From Xanthobacteraceae bacterium (GTDB taxonomy: Bacteria; Pseudomonadota; Alphaproteobacteria; Rhizobiales; Xanthobacteraceae), in NCBI GenBank assembly GCA_030037645.1, contig JASHQI010000169.1:1-36565 (forward strand): 36,565 nt of DNA. Reading direction: 5' to 3'. The notes under the pieces are model-generated. The model ran no database searches. It was not told the origin of the DNA and saw only the letters and a list, made by a program, of their open reading frames with translations. This document shows, piece by piece, positions 1 through 7,880 of this stretch. Position 1 is the stretch's first letter, and the number at the start of each line of letters is the position of its first letter. Both the position numbers and the translations under genes were made by a program.

Positions 1-362
1 CCGGACGTGAAGACGAGGGCAGCCTCTTTATGGTGCAGGTCGGCAAGCTCGCGTTCAAGTTCGACCAGCGGATGATTGTTGCCGGCGATGTTGCGCGTGC
101 CGCCCGCGCCGGTGCCGGTCCGCGTCGCAGTCTCAACCATGGCGCCGATCACCTTGGGGTTTTGGCCCATGCCGAGATAGTCGTTGGAGCACCAGATCAC
201 GACGTTCTTCGGCCCCTGCGGTGAGTGCCAGATAGCGTGCGGGAAACGGCCGGCGATCCGCTCGAGGTCGGCAAAAACCCGATATCGTCGCTCGCCCCGC
301 AGGCGAGCCAGGGCATCGGCGAAATACGTCTGGTAATCCACTTGATAATTCGTACGATTCAT
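1..362 (-). CDS. hemA: 5-aminolevulinate synthase, N-terminal part (cut by window edge)
   Basis: Reading the minus strand from the ATG at 362 gives about 120 residues beginning [18 protein letters not shown] and continuing through [30 protein letters not shown] and [12 protein letters not shown]. These are hallmark stretches of alphaproteobacterial 5-aminolevulinate synthase, the PLP enzyme that condenses glycine and succinyl-CoA in the Shemin route to haem and tetrapyrroles. The frame is still open at base 1, so the PLP lysine and the C-terminal two thirds lie outside the window. No strong Shine-Dalgarno is visible before the ATG. The gene is divergent from the dehydratase at 693, with a 330-base shared upstream region. 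The identification is firm, and its presence supports an alphaproteobacterial source. Confidence 0.95.
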   Translation of the reverse strand, partial: MNRTNYQVDYQTYFADALARLRGERRYRVFADLERIAGRFPHAIWHSPQGPKNVVIWCSNDYLGMGQNPKVIGAMVETATRTGTGAGGTRNIAGNNHPLVELERELADLHHKEAALVFTS

Positions 363-401
363 AGGGGAAGTTTCCCGACAGGCGGCCCGCCCCTGGCCTG
401 A

Positions 402-436
402 TTGGAACGTTACCAACGTAGTTCTAGAAGCGTTCC
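402..436. promoter_or_regulatory. Nested palindromes upstream of hemA, candidate operator
   Basis: Three symmetrical elements overlap here. TTGG and CCAA flank a central AACGTT at 402-416. ACGTT-acc-AACGT is a perfect 5-3-5 inverted repeat at 407-419. TTCTAGAA is an 8-base palindrome at 422-429. GGAACG at 404-409 pairs with CGTTCC at 431-436. The TTGG-AACGTT-CCAA pattern resembles LacI-family operators. The site lies 40-74 bases before the hemA ATG, where a promoter would be expected. No regulator gene is visible nearby, so the function is a guess. Confidence 0.3.
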
Positions 437-651
437 AGGGCGCTTGTCGAGGCCATGTTCGGGGTAAATTCGTCGCGCCGAATTGAAAAGAATGAAATGC
501 TGCGAAGCGTTGCGGGAAAGTGGTGAATATTCCCTTGTATTGTCCGCCAAGCTTTGGTCTAGGCTCTGGACCAATCCGTTACGGCAGTTTCCCTAGCGTT
601 CCCGAGTGTGGAGCAATACGCCGGCGAGCGCTGTCGTTGCAGTAGAGTTTT

Positions 652-679
652 CTTGGGTCCCCGCGTGTGCGGGAACGGA
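652..679. repeat. Dispersed palindromic element (copy A) before dehydratase start
   Basis: The element contains CCCGC (660-664), loop GTGT and GCGGG (669-673), embedded in a context related to the copies at 17439-17464 and 24426-24450. If translated in the dehydratase frame it gives SWVPACAGTER, a typical spurious N-terminal extension in alphaproteobacterial annotations. It ends only 13 bases before the ATG at 693. Confidence 0.6.
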
Positions 680-692
680 GCGGATCACGGCG

Positions 693-2393
693 ATGACCGA
701 GCGCGACGGCGGCCTCGACCATGGGCTCACCGATTATGGCGACCGCGATTTCTCGCGATATTTGCGCCGCTCCTTCGCCCAGTCGATGGGCTATTCGCGC
801 GCGCTTTTGGAAAAACCGGTGATCGGCATCGCCTATACGGCGTCGGATTTCAACAATTGTCACCGCCATTTTCCGGAACTGCTCGAAGCTGTAAAGCGCG
901 GCGTGCTCGCCGCGGGCGCGTTGCCGCTGGCGTTTCCGACGGTGTCGCTCGGCGAAGTCTTCCTCAGCCCCACCAGCCTCAAATTCCGCAACCTGATGGC
1001 GATCGACACCGAGGAGATGATCCGGGCGCAACCAATGGATGCCGTCGTGCTCATGGGCGGTTGCGATAAGACCGTCCCCGCACAGCTCATGGGTGCAGTC
1101 TCCGCCGGCCGCCCGGCCATTGCGCTGGTCGCAGGGCCGATGATGACGGGGCGGCATCGCGGCGAACGACTCGGCGCTTGCACCGACTGTCGGAGATTCT
1201 GGGCCCGCTATCGTGCAGGCGACGTCGACGCGGCGGAGATTTCCGCGGTCGAGGGCCAGCTCGCCGTGACTGCCGGCACCTGCGCGGTCATGGGCACCGC
1301 CTCGACCATGGCATGCCTCACCGAGGCACTGGGATTGAGCCTGCCCGGCACCGCCGCCATCCCGGCAGTGCATGCCGACCGGCTGCGCGCCGCCGAAGCA
1401 ACCGGCGCTGCCGCCGTCAGACTCATCGGCTCCAAATTCACCCCGGCGCAGTTCATCAACGAGAAATCGATTGAGAATGCTCTGCGCGTGCTGCTCGCGC
1501 TCGGCGGCTCGACCAACGCAATCATCCATCTCACCGCGATCGCCGGGCGCGCCGGCGCCAAGGTTTCGCTCGATCACCTCAACACGCTGTCGGATTCGAC
1601 CCCGGTGCTGGTCAATCTCAAGCCGGTCGGCAACGGTTATATGGAAGACTTTTGCGCAGCCGGCGGCATGGGTTCGCTACTGCGCGAGCTCAAGCCGCTT
1701 CTTCATCTCGACTGCATGACGGTGACCGGCGAAACGCTCGGCGCGCGGCTTGCCGGCGACGCCGACGGTTACGTCGATCGCTCGATCATCGCCCCGCTCA
1801 AAAAGCCGCTGGAGCCGAGCGGCGGCCTCGTCGCACTGTTCGGCAATCTGGCGCCGCAGGGAGCGATCCTTAAACGATCGGCCGCCGATACGAAATTATT
1901 CGAGCACGAGGGCCGCGCAGTCGTATTCGCCTCGCTCGCCGATCTTGCCGCGCGGATCGACGATCCAGCGCTCGACGTCGCGCCGCACGACATTCTCGTG
2001 TTGCAGAACGCCGGACCGCACGCGCCCGAATGCATGCCCGAAGCCGGTTATCTGCCGATCCCGAAGAAGCTCGCACAGCGCGGCGTCAAGGACATGATCC
2101 GCATCTCCGACGCACGCATGAGCGGCACCGCGTTCGGCACCATCGTGCTTCACGTCACGCCTGACGCGGCCTCGGGCGGGCCGCTCGGCCTGGTTCGCAG
2201 CGGCGACCGCATCCGGCTGTCGGTGAAGCAGCGCCGCATCGATCTGTTGGTCGATGACGCCGAGATCAAGAAGCGCGCCGCGGCCACGCGGCCGCCGGCG
2301 AAGACGCCGGAGCGCGGCTACGCCAAGCTGTTTGCCGAGCAAATTACCGGCGCCGATGAAGGCTGCGATTTCAAGTTCTTGCGGCCGCAGTAA
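693..2393 (+). CDS. IlvD/Edd-family dehydratase, probably for a sugar acid (aldonate)
   Basis: The 566-residue protein belongs to the IlvD/Edd family, which dehydrates 2,3-dihydroxy acids to 2-keto-3-deoxy acids using an Fe-S cluster and Mg2+. The likely cluster cysteines are C56 (NNCHRHF), C124 (GGCDKTVPA) and C197 (AGTCAVMGTASTMA). Their spacing of 68 and 73 residues matches, as I recall, the [2Fe-2S] cysteines of L-arabinonate dehydratase of Rhizobium. S477 in DARMSGTAFG is the expected catalytic serine. This favours the pentonate/aldonate branch over dihydroxy-isovalerate. The ATG at 693 is chosen because the upstream GTG at 606 only adds residues translated from a dispersed repeat. The next gene starts 83 bases downstream on the same strand. 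The exact substrate is unknown. Confidence 0.88.
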   Translation: MTERDGGLDHGLTDYGDRDFSRYLRRSFAQSMGYSRALLEKPVIGIAYTASDFNNCHRHFPELLEAVKRGVLAAGALPLAFPTVSLGEVFLSPTSLKFRNLMAIDTEEMIRAQPMDAVVLMGGCDKTVPAQLMGAVSAGRPAIALVAGPMMTGRHRGERLGACTDCRRFWARYRAGDVDAAEISAVEGQLAVTAGTCAVMGTASTMACLTEALGLSLPGTAAIPAVHADRLRAAEATGAAAVRLIGSKFTPAQFINEKSIENALRVLLALGGSTNAIIHLTAIAGRAGAKVSLDHLNTLSDSTPVLVNLKPVGNGYMEDFCAAGGMGSLLRELKPLLHLDCMTVTGETLGARLAGDADGYVDRSIIAPLKKPLEPSGGLVALFGNLAPQGAILKRSAADTKLFEHEGRAVVFASLADLAARIDDPALDVAPHDILVLQNAGPHAPECMPEAGYLPIPKKLAQRGVKDMIRISDARMSGTAFGTIVLHVTPDAASGGPLGLVRSGDRIRLSVKQRRIDLLVDDAEIKKRAAATRPPAKTPERGYAKLFAEQITGADEGCDFKFLRPQ

Positions 2394-2476
2394 GACGTTC
2401 CCGGGGCGGCAGCAACGGTGGTAGGATCGGTCAGCCTCGTAATTGAAGCAAAAGACAACGCTGTCGGAGAACACCG

Positions 2477-3013
2477 ATGAACGAGATGCCGAAAATCACG
2501 AAAGCCGGCAACATGCCGATCGTCAGTCTCGCGGACCAGATGAATTACCTGACGGACAGCGGCAAGCGGGTCAACGTGTTGTGGCAAGAGGACGACACGC
2601 TCGCCTTCGTGGCGCGCGGCCGCGAATACCGCAGCGAATTCCACATCAATCCGTCCGACGAAGTGATGTATCCGATCAAGGGCGACATGCGGCTGCATTA
2701 CCGCACGCCCGAAGGCAAGGAGGAAGTCGCGGTCGTTCCCGAAGGTTCGGTGATCCACACGCCGGCCGGCGTGCCGCATTCGCCGCGCTTCGGGCCGGAG
2801 TCCTTCGCGCTGATTCTCGAACGCAAGCGCCGCGCCGGCGAGGTGGACCGCTTCCAGTGGTTCTGCCCAAAGTGCGACGCGCTGCTGCACGAGGTCTCAG
2901 CCGTCGTGCACGACTACCGCGCCGATCCGGTGTCGAAAGCCTACCAGAACCTGTTCGACAGCGAAGAGCACCGCACCTGCAAGAAGTGCGGCAACGTGAT
3001 GCCGAAGCCTTGA
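2477..3013 (+). CDS. nbaC: 3-hydroxyanthranilate 3,4-dioxygenase-like cupin
   Basis: The 178-residue length and layout match bacterial 3-hydroxyanthranilate 3,4-dioxygenase, a cytoplasmic Fe(II) ring-cleaving cupin that forms 2-amino-3-carboxymuconate semialdehyde. The metal ligands are H56 and E62 (HINPSDEVMYP) and H101 (VPHSPRF). R47 and E115 sit where substrate-binding residues are expected. A C-terminal rubredoxin-like iron site is complete, with C130/C133 (FCPKC) and C168/C171 (CKKCG), as in bacterial homologues. The ATG at 2477 has GGAGAA six bases upstream. The gene could be cotranscribed with the dehydratase, though their reactions do not obviously connect. No other kynurenine-pathway gene is adjacent, so a related aminophenol-type substrate is possible. 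A hairpin at 3018-3056 follows. Confidence 0.85.
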   Translation: MNEMPKITKAGNMPIVSLADQMNYLTDSGKRVNVLWQEDDTLAFVARGREYRSEFHINPSDEVMYPIKGDMRLHYRTPEGKEEVAVVPEGSVIHTPAGVPHSPRFGPESFALILERKRRAGEVDRFQWFCPKCDALLHEVSAVVHDYRADPVSKAYQNLFDSEEHRTCKKCGNVMPKP

Positions 3014-3017
3014 GCTA

Positions 3018-3056
3018 AATTTCCCTTCCCCCGCGAAGCGGCGGGGAGGGGAAATT
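3018..3056. terminator. Hairpin between convergent genes, likely bidirectional terminator
   Basis: AATTTCCC (3018-3025) pairs with GGGAAATT (3049-3056), and the stem continues with one mismatch through TCCCC paired with GGGGA towards a GCGAAGCG-like loop. The AT-rich ends supply a T-run for either strand. It fits exactly between the stop of the cupin (3013) and the stop of the convergent M24-fold gene (3056). Confidence 0.7.
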
Positions 3057-4360
3057 CACGCCTTCGCCACTGCGATCTCCAGTGGGAAATTGTCGACCAC
3101 CTCATGGCCGGTCTGGGTCACGATGAAGGTATGGCCGAGAAAGATCCCAAACATCCCATCAGGGGTAATCGGATTGGGCTCGGCCATGATGATCATGCCA
3201 GGCTTGAGCACCTGTTCGAATTTTTCGGCGCTGACGTGCTCGGCGGCGACATGCGGCTGATCGGTGACGAGATCGATGCCGTGGCACTGGATCGGGCGCG
3301 ATTGATAACCATTGTCCCGGAAAAATTTGCTCGCCTGCCGCATCGCCTCCGTCGGCTTGCCGGGTGCGATCTCGGCGACGATGCGCCGGTAGCCGGGTAG
3401 CGTGATCTCGTTCCAGAATTTTTTCACCATCTCGGTCGGCTCGCCGACGCAGATGGGCGAGCCGATCTGGGCGGTATAGCCGCGGTATCCTGCGGCAAGC
3501 TCCATATTGATGATGTCGCCCTTTTGCAGGACGCGGCCGGACGGGCGCGGATTGCCGAAAATCATCGCCGGATTGGCCATCGGTGTTGAGCCGATGATCA
3601 GAAAATCGATGTCGCCGCCGCCGTCGAGAATCGCCGCGCCTGCGGCGGCCCGCAATTCATACTCCTTCACGCCCGGTCGCGCGCGCGCAACCATCGCTGC
3701 CATGGCGTTCTCACATAGCGCACCGGCCTTGCGCACGCAGTCGAGTTCCTCGGCGCTGTGGATCGAGAGCAGCTCATGCAAGAAGCCGTTGGTGAAGACC
3801 AGCTCGGCGTCGGGAAGATTTTCGCGTAAGACATTATATTGGTTCACCGGCAGGTAATCGGCGTGCCGCGGGTCGACTTCCATCAGTCCGATGCGGCCGC
3901 GCTCGAGCTTTAGTTCGCGAATGCGCTCGACCATGACATGGGCGTAGCGGCCGCCGCGGCTGTGGCGGACGTCCTTGACCGCGATCGCGACCTGGCGGCG
4001 TACGGCCTCGGCATGCGTACCGCCCATGGAGTAGATCATGGTCGGTTCGCCTTCGAGCGACACCAGCACGTAGCTCGCCAACGCGTGCCATTCCCAATGA
4101 CCGGTCAGCCACAGCATGCCACCGCCAAAACTCCAGTGGCTTGGGCCCCCGGGAACGATGAGCACGTCGAGCTTGTGCTCGCGCATTTTCGCCCGCAGCG
4201 CTAGATACCGGCGCTCGTATTCCGCCTTGGAGAACTGCTCCCACACCGCGTCGCGGTAGTACGGCGTATCGCGCATATTGGCGAACGGCAGCGATTGGTC
4301 GAGCTTGCTGCGCACAATCTCCCACGGTTGCGGACCGATGCGCGGCGGACGGATATTCAT
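3056..4360 (-). CDS. M24-fold (creatinase/prolidase-like) protein with altered metal site
   Basis: This 434-residue protein has the creatinase N-terminal domain (about 50-200) and the pita-bread M24 domain (about 205-430). The five metal-ligand positions of M24 peptidases are mostly replaced: the first Asp is E287 (NMELAAGYRGY), the second is Q298 (TAQIG), the His is H360 (QCHGID), the first Glu is kept as E394 (MAEPNP), and the last Glu position is G409 (LGHTFIVT). It is therefore unlikely to be a normal dinuclear aminopeptidase; a metal-free or mononuclear hydrolase or lyase, as known for creatinase or DddP within this fold, is more plausible. TAGGAAC lies seven bases before the ATG at 4360. 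It is convergent with the cupin gene and divergent from the binding protein at 4540. Substrate unknown. It shares the E/Q/G pattern with the protein at 32719. Confidence 0.85.
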   Translation of the reverse strand: MNIRPPRIGPQPWEIVRSKLDQSLPFANMRDTPYYRDAVWEQFSKAEYERRYLALRAKMREHKLDVLIVPGGPSHWSFGGGMLWLTGHWEWHALASYVLVSLEGEPTMIYSMGGTHAEAVRRQVAIAVKDVRHSRGGRYAHVMVERIRELKLERGRIGLMEVDPRHADYLPVNQYNVLRENLPDAELVFTNGFLHELLSIHSAEELDCVRKAGALCENAMAAMVARARPGVKEYELRAAAGAAILDGGGDIDFLIIGSTPMANPAMIFGNPRPSGRVLQKGDIINMELAAGYRGYTAQIGSPICVGEPTEMVKKFWNEITLPGYRRIVAEIAPGKPTEAMRQASKFFRDNGYQSRPIQCHGIDLVTDQPHVAAEHVSAEKFEQVLKPGMIIMAEPNPITPDGMFGIFLGHTFIVTQTGHEVVDNFPLEIAVAKA

Positions 4361-4387
4361 GGTGAGTTCCTAAATCATTCAACTGTC

Positions 4388-4409
4388 ATGCTCCGCCAAG
4401 GCGGAGCAT
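4388..4409. repeat. Perfect 10-bp palindromic repeat element
   Basis: ATGCTCCGCC (4388-4397), a two-base loop AA and GGCGGAGCAT (4400-4409) form a perfect stem. The surrounding GTCATG...GCATCCAGTA context is the form taken by abundant extragenic palindromes in Bradyrhizobium-like genomes. It lies in the divergent region between the M24-fold gene and the binding-protein gene, 48 bases after the ATG of the former, so it may affect that 5' leader. Confidence 0.65.
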
Positions 4410-4539
4410 CCAGTATCCATTGCCGCCAGCCGGAAACAAGGCTTGCCGGCAACAATTAAGTCGGCAATGACTGAGACGACCGCTTTCGCGGACACTGGCA
4501 GTAAGGCTATACCACTATGCTTGCGATATCGGTGACCGA

Positions 4540-5517
4540 ATGAAAATAGCGCGGCGGGCATTTGTGGCTTTGATCGGCGCGGCGACGCTCGGACGGGGAG
4601 CCGGCGGGGCCACGGCGGCAGCGGCAGACAAGATCGTCGGCGGCACGCTCGGCGGCCAGGCGCCGCTGTGGCCGTTCTACATCGCCGTACACAAGGGATT
4701 CTTCGCTGCCCAAAATCTCGACGTCGAGATCAATTTCGCGCAAAGCGGTGCCGCAGTCACGCAACAGCTCACCGGCGGCGCTTTCGACGTTGCGCTGAGC
4801 ACCGGGATCACCGATCCGATCCACGCCATCGACAAGGGCGCACCGCTCGCAATTATTCGCATTATCGGCAACACCGCACCCTACGTGCTGATCGGCAAAC
4901 CAGGTCTGAAAACAATCGCCGATCTCAAGGGTAAGACGGTTTCGATCGGCGTGCCCAACGACCCAACCACCTACTTTTTCAAGCGCATGGCCGCGGCCAA
5001 CGGACTTAAGGACGGAGATTATGATGCAATATCGGCAGGCGTCGCGGCGGCACGCTACGCCGCGCTACGCGCCGGCGTCGCCGATGCCGCAATTGTGCTG
5101 CCGCCGCTCAATTTCCAGGCCAACGCGGCCGGCTACGTGACACTCGGCTTCGCCGCCGACTACGTGAAGGACCTGCCGTTCACCGGCATGGCAACGCGCG
5201 TCGCCTGGGCGAAGGCGCACGTTGCGCAGGTGAAGCGTCTGCTCAAGGCAACCGACGACAGCATCGCCTGGCTTGCGGACGAGGCGCACCGCGGCGACGC
5301 TGTCGACCTTCTGGTGGAGGTCGCCCATGCCAAGAATGATGATGCCGCGGCTAGCTACGATCTTCTCCGCCGCATCGATTATTTCGAGCCCAGCAGCAAG
5401 ATCTCGCGCGCAAAGCTGCAGAATTTGATCGACACCGAGCGGAAGCTCGGCAATGTCAGTCCCTCGCTCACTGTCGACCGCCTCATCATGCCGGGCATAA
5501 CCGAACTGACGGATTGA
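4540..5517 (+). CDS. NitT/TauT-family ABC transporter substrate-binding protein
   Basis: The 325-residue protein begins with a twin-arginine-like export signal (KIARRAFVALIGAA, cleavage near residue 29) followed by an NMT1/SsuA-type type II periplasmic binding fold. Typical family stretches are PLWPFYIAVHKGFFAAQNLDVEI (written here only as a region at about residues 42-64), the repeat GGAFDVALSTG, and TIADLKGKTVSIG. Such proteins deliver sulfonates, taurine, pyrimidine precursors or aromatic acids to an ABC permease. No permease or ATPase gene lies nearby. The stop is only 28 bases before the monooxygenase/OYE fusion, so the two are probably cotranscribed and the ligand may be that enzyme's substrate or a precursor. 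GGTGA precedes the ATG. Confidence 0.85.
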   Translation: MKIARRAFVALIGAATLGRGAGGATAAAADKIVGGTLGGQAPLWPFYIAVHKGFFAAQNLDVEINFAQSGAAVTQQLTGGAFDVALSTGITDPIHAIDKGAPLAIIRIIGNTAPYVLIGKPGLKTIADLKGKTVSIGVPNDPTTYFFKRMAAANGLKDGDYDAISAGVAAARYAALRAGVADAAIVLPPLNFQANAAGYVTLGFAADYVKDLPFTGMATRVAWAKAHVAQVKRLLKATDDSIAWLADEAHRGDAVDLLVEVAHAKNDDAAASYDLLRRIDYFEPSSKISRAKLQNLIDTERKLGNVSPSLTVDRLIMPGITELTD

Positions 5518-5545
5518 ACAGCCTTGCAATAGAGCCATCACGCAG

Positions 5546-7768
5546 ATGATACGAAACATTGCATGCGTAGGCTCCGGCCCGGCAAGTCTGCTGTTCGCGC
5601 TCGCCGTCAACACGCAGTCGAAGGGCCAAGCGGTCACGATGTTCCGCCGCACCCCATTCGATAAAAACTATACTCCCGGCTTTGCACTGTCGAACAACCC
5701 GCGCCGCGATTTGCAAAAGCGATTCGAAGCGATGCTTGGCTCGGCTCTGCCGTTCAAACGATGGCAACAAGCGGACGTTATCCAGCGCGGCACACGCACG
5801 ATGATCGCGGGCGAATTGGGAGCCGCCGTCAAGCAGGGTAGCCTAGTGAGCGGGCTCGCCAAGGCTCTAATCGAACATAAATGTCCCCTGCACTACATCG
5901 GCGATGGCGATCTCGAGCGCAAGCTCAGCGACTTCGACTACGTCGTTCTGGAAAGCGCCGATTGCGCAACGGACGACGCTTACTTCGAATTCGAAGTCAC
6001 GCAGCGACCGGCCCGTAGTGTTCACTTGGAAGCGACAAATCTTGCCGCCGATCGTGTCCTGGAGGTCGCCGAGCGAGGCAATTCGCTTTTCTTGGGCCAC
6101 GGCTTTGCGGTGGCCGAAGGACAGGCGAGTTTTTTCGTCGAGGCAACGTCCGAGGCGTGGTCGCGCGCAGGCCTGCTCAAGGCGTATCCAGAAGCGCTTT
6201 CCGCTTTCATTTTGGATGCCTTTTCCTGCTCGCTTGACGGCGCGATTCTCAAATTTTGTCACGGCTTGTTGCCGATTTCTTGCGCCATGCCGCGCCGGTG
6301 GCGTTCCGACAATCGCATTCTGCTCGACGGCACGGCGCTGGCGGCGCATCCGTCATTTCTCTATCGCACCGAGCTTGCGCTCGATGACGCTTTGGCGCTC
6401 GCCGCCGCGTTCTGCGAGGGCGGCGCGATCGAGCAGGCCTTGGAGCGCTACGAAAAGAACCGCCGCGCCATCGCGGCGAGCGCGGCGCGGGCGTCCGATC
6501 TGGAGATGGATTGGCTGGAGAATCTGCATCGCTATATCGATCTGCCGCCCTCGACCTTTGCCTTCAACGCGCTGACGCGATCGCTGCGCGTCAATCATCG
6601 CGACCTGGAGAAAGCAGCGCCTACCTTCGTCCAGGCTGTCGATCGCGAATTCGCCGGCAGCCCTGCGGCCTCGAACCAGGCTCCGCCGCCGCCGATGTTC
6701 GTGCCGTTCACGTTGCGCGGCCTCACCTTGCAAAACCGCGTCGGCGTTTCGCCGATGTGCATGTATCAGGCCGAGGATGGAACCGTGAACGACTTTCAGC
6801 TCGTTCACCTCGGCAGCCGCGCCATCGGCGGCGCCGGTATCGTTTTTACCGAAATGACCAATGTCTCGCCCGAGGGACGCATCTCGCGCGGCTGCGCCGG
6901 CATGTACAAACCCGAGCACGTCGAAGCGTGGCACCGGGTCGTGGAATACGTGCACCGCCATACGCCGGCGAAGATCGCTATCCAGCTTGCCCATGCCGGG
7001 CGGCGCGCATCGACGGCGCTGCCTTGGGAAGGCCGCAACATCCCGCCGCCGCAGGGCGGTTGGGAAACGCTGGCGCCGTCGGCCATTTCGTTCTGCGATA
7101 CGCTGCCGGCGCCGCGCGAGATGACGCACGCTGATATCGCGCGGCTGGTGGCCGAATTTGCCCGCGCGGCGCGCTGGTCGGAGCAAGCTGGCTTCGATCT
7201 CCTCGAGCTGCACATGGCGCACGGCTACTTGCTGTCGACCTTCCTGTCGCCACTCTCCAACAAACGCAACGACGAGTACGGCGGCAACCTCGAAGGCCGT
7301 GCGCGTTTTCCCCTGGAGGTGGCGCGCGCTGTGCGTGCCGCGTGGCCGGGCAAGCCGCTGTCGGTGCGTATTTCCGCAGTCGACTGGAGCCCGGGGGGCA
7401 GCACCATCGAGCAAATGATCGAATTTTCAGCGATGTTGAAGGAGGCAGGCGTCGACATCATCGACGTGAGCACCGGCAACGTCGTCAATACGCGACGGCC
7501 GACGACGGGGCGGCTGTTCCAGACACCGTTTTCCGATCAAATTCGCAACGAGGTGAAGATTCCGACCATGACCGTCGGCAAGGTAACGAGCTACGGCGAC
7601 ATCAACGCGATTCTGGCGGCCGGCCGTGCCGACCTCTGCCTGCTGGCGAAAGGTCATCTGGCAAAGCCCTACTTTGCCCATGATGCGGCAAAAGCCCAAG
7701 GTTATGATCTAGCGTGGCCAAAGTCCTACCGCGGCGCCGAGGAGTTTTCGCTGCGCGAGGAGTCTTGA
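5546..7768 (+). CDS. FAD monooxygenase/old-yellow-enzyme fusion, 2-aminobenzoyl-CoA monooxygenase/reductase-like
   Basis: The 740-residue protein joins two flavoenzyme modules. Residues 1-370 form a PHBH-type monooxygenase half with an N-terminal dinucleotide loop (CVGSGPAS). Residues 375-740 form an OYE-type FMN barrel with family-typical segments SPMCMYQAEDG, QLAHAGRRAS, ELHMAHGYLLSTFLSP and RNDEYGG. This order and length are known for 2-aminobenzoyl-CoA monooxygenase/reductase and salicylyl-CoA 5-hydroxylase-like enzymes. The segment at 261-285 (DGTALAAH, TELALDDALALA) corresponds to the GDAAH...GTKLAMEDA motif of that family, but the Gly-Asp is inverted to Asp-Gly and the adjoining region is divergent. 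The OYE half is far better conserved than the monooxygenase half. It is probably cotranscribed with the preceding binding protein. The CoA-ester substrate is inferred from family architecture only. Confidence 0.82.
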   Translation: MIRNIACVGSGPASLLFALAVNTQSKGQAVTMFRRTPFDKNYTPGFALSNNPRRDLQKRFEAMLGSALPFKRWQQADVIQRGTRTMIAGELGAAVKQGSLVSGLAKALIEHKCPLHYIGDGDLERKLSDFDYVVLESADCATDDAYFEFEVTQRPARSVHLEATNLAADRVLEVAERGNSLFLGHGFAVAEGQASFFVEATSEAWSRAGLLKAYPEALSAFILDAFSCSLDGAILKFCHGLLPISCAMPRRWRSDNRILLDGTALAAHPSFLYRTELALDDALALAAAFCEGGAIEQALERYEKNRRAIAASAARASDLEMDWLENLHRYIDLPPSTFAFNALTRSLRVNHRDLEKAAPTFVQAVDREFAGSPAASNQAPPPPMFVPFTLRGLTLQNRVGVSPMCMYQAEDGTVNDFQLVHLGSRAIGGAGIVFTEMTNVSPEGRISRGCAGMYKPEHVEAWHRVVEYVHRHTPAKIAIQLAHAGRRASTALPWEGRNIPPPQGGWETLAPSAISFCDTLPAPREMTHADIARLVAEFARAARWSEQAGFDLLELHMAHGYLLSTFLSPLSNKRNDEYGGNLEGRARFPLEVARAVRAAWPGKPLSVRISAVDWSPGGSTIEQMIEFSAMLKEAGVDIIDVSTGNVVNTRRPTTGRLFQTPFSDQIRNEVKIPTMTVGKVTSYGDINAILAAGRADLCLLAKGHLAKPYFAHDAAKAQGYDLAWPKSYRGAEEFSLREES

Positions 7769-7880
7769 AGTTTTTGTCCGCTCGTCACCTCGGAAGCGAA
7801 GACCGGGGAGATTTCACCGCGGCAACGCAATTCTCGTCCGGATTCCCGCGCACGCTGCCATGAGCGGCCTTGGCCTTCGC

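Larger units (their letters stand above)
363..692. other. Intergenic region between divergent hemA and sugar-acid dehydratase
   Basis: This 330-base gap carries no convincing gene. Open frames running through it are antisense to, or upstream extensions of, the dehydratase. It holds a cluster of nested palindromes at 402-436 close to hemA and a dispersed palindromic element at 652-679 just before the dehydratase start. The middle part (about 480-560) is relatively AT-rich and could hold promoters for either gene, but I cannot name a convincing -35/-10 pair. Confidence 0.6.

Noticed and set aside
606..692. 29-residue N-terminal extension of the dehydratase from GTG
   Set aside because: It translates a dispersed palindrome (SWVPACAGTER), which is not conserved protein sequence; the ATG at 693 gives standard length and cysteine spacing.
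579..1577. 332-residue open frame on the minus strand
   Set aside because: It lies antisense to the dehydratase, has no recognisable motif, and is His/Arg/Ala-rich as expected for a shadow of a GC-rich gene.
3056..4360. Xaa-Pro aminopeptidase annotation
   Set aside because: Three of the five metal ligands are replaced (E287, Q298, G409), so peptidase activity is not supported.
6353..7414. 353-residue open frame on the minus strand inside the fusion gene
   Set aside because: It is antisense to well-conserved OYE motifs and has no family features.
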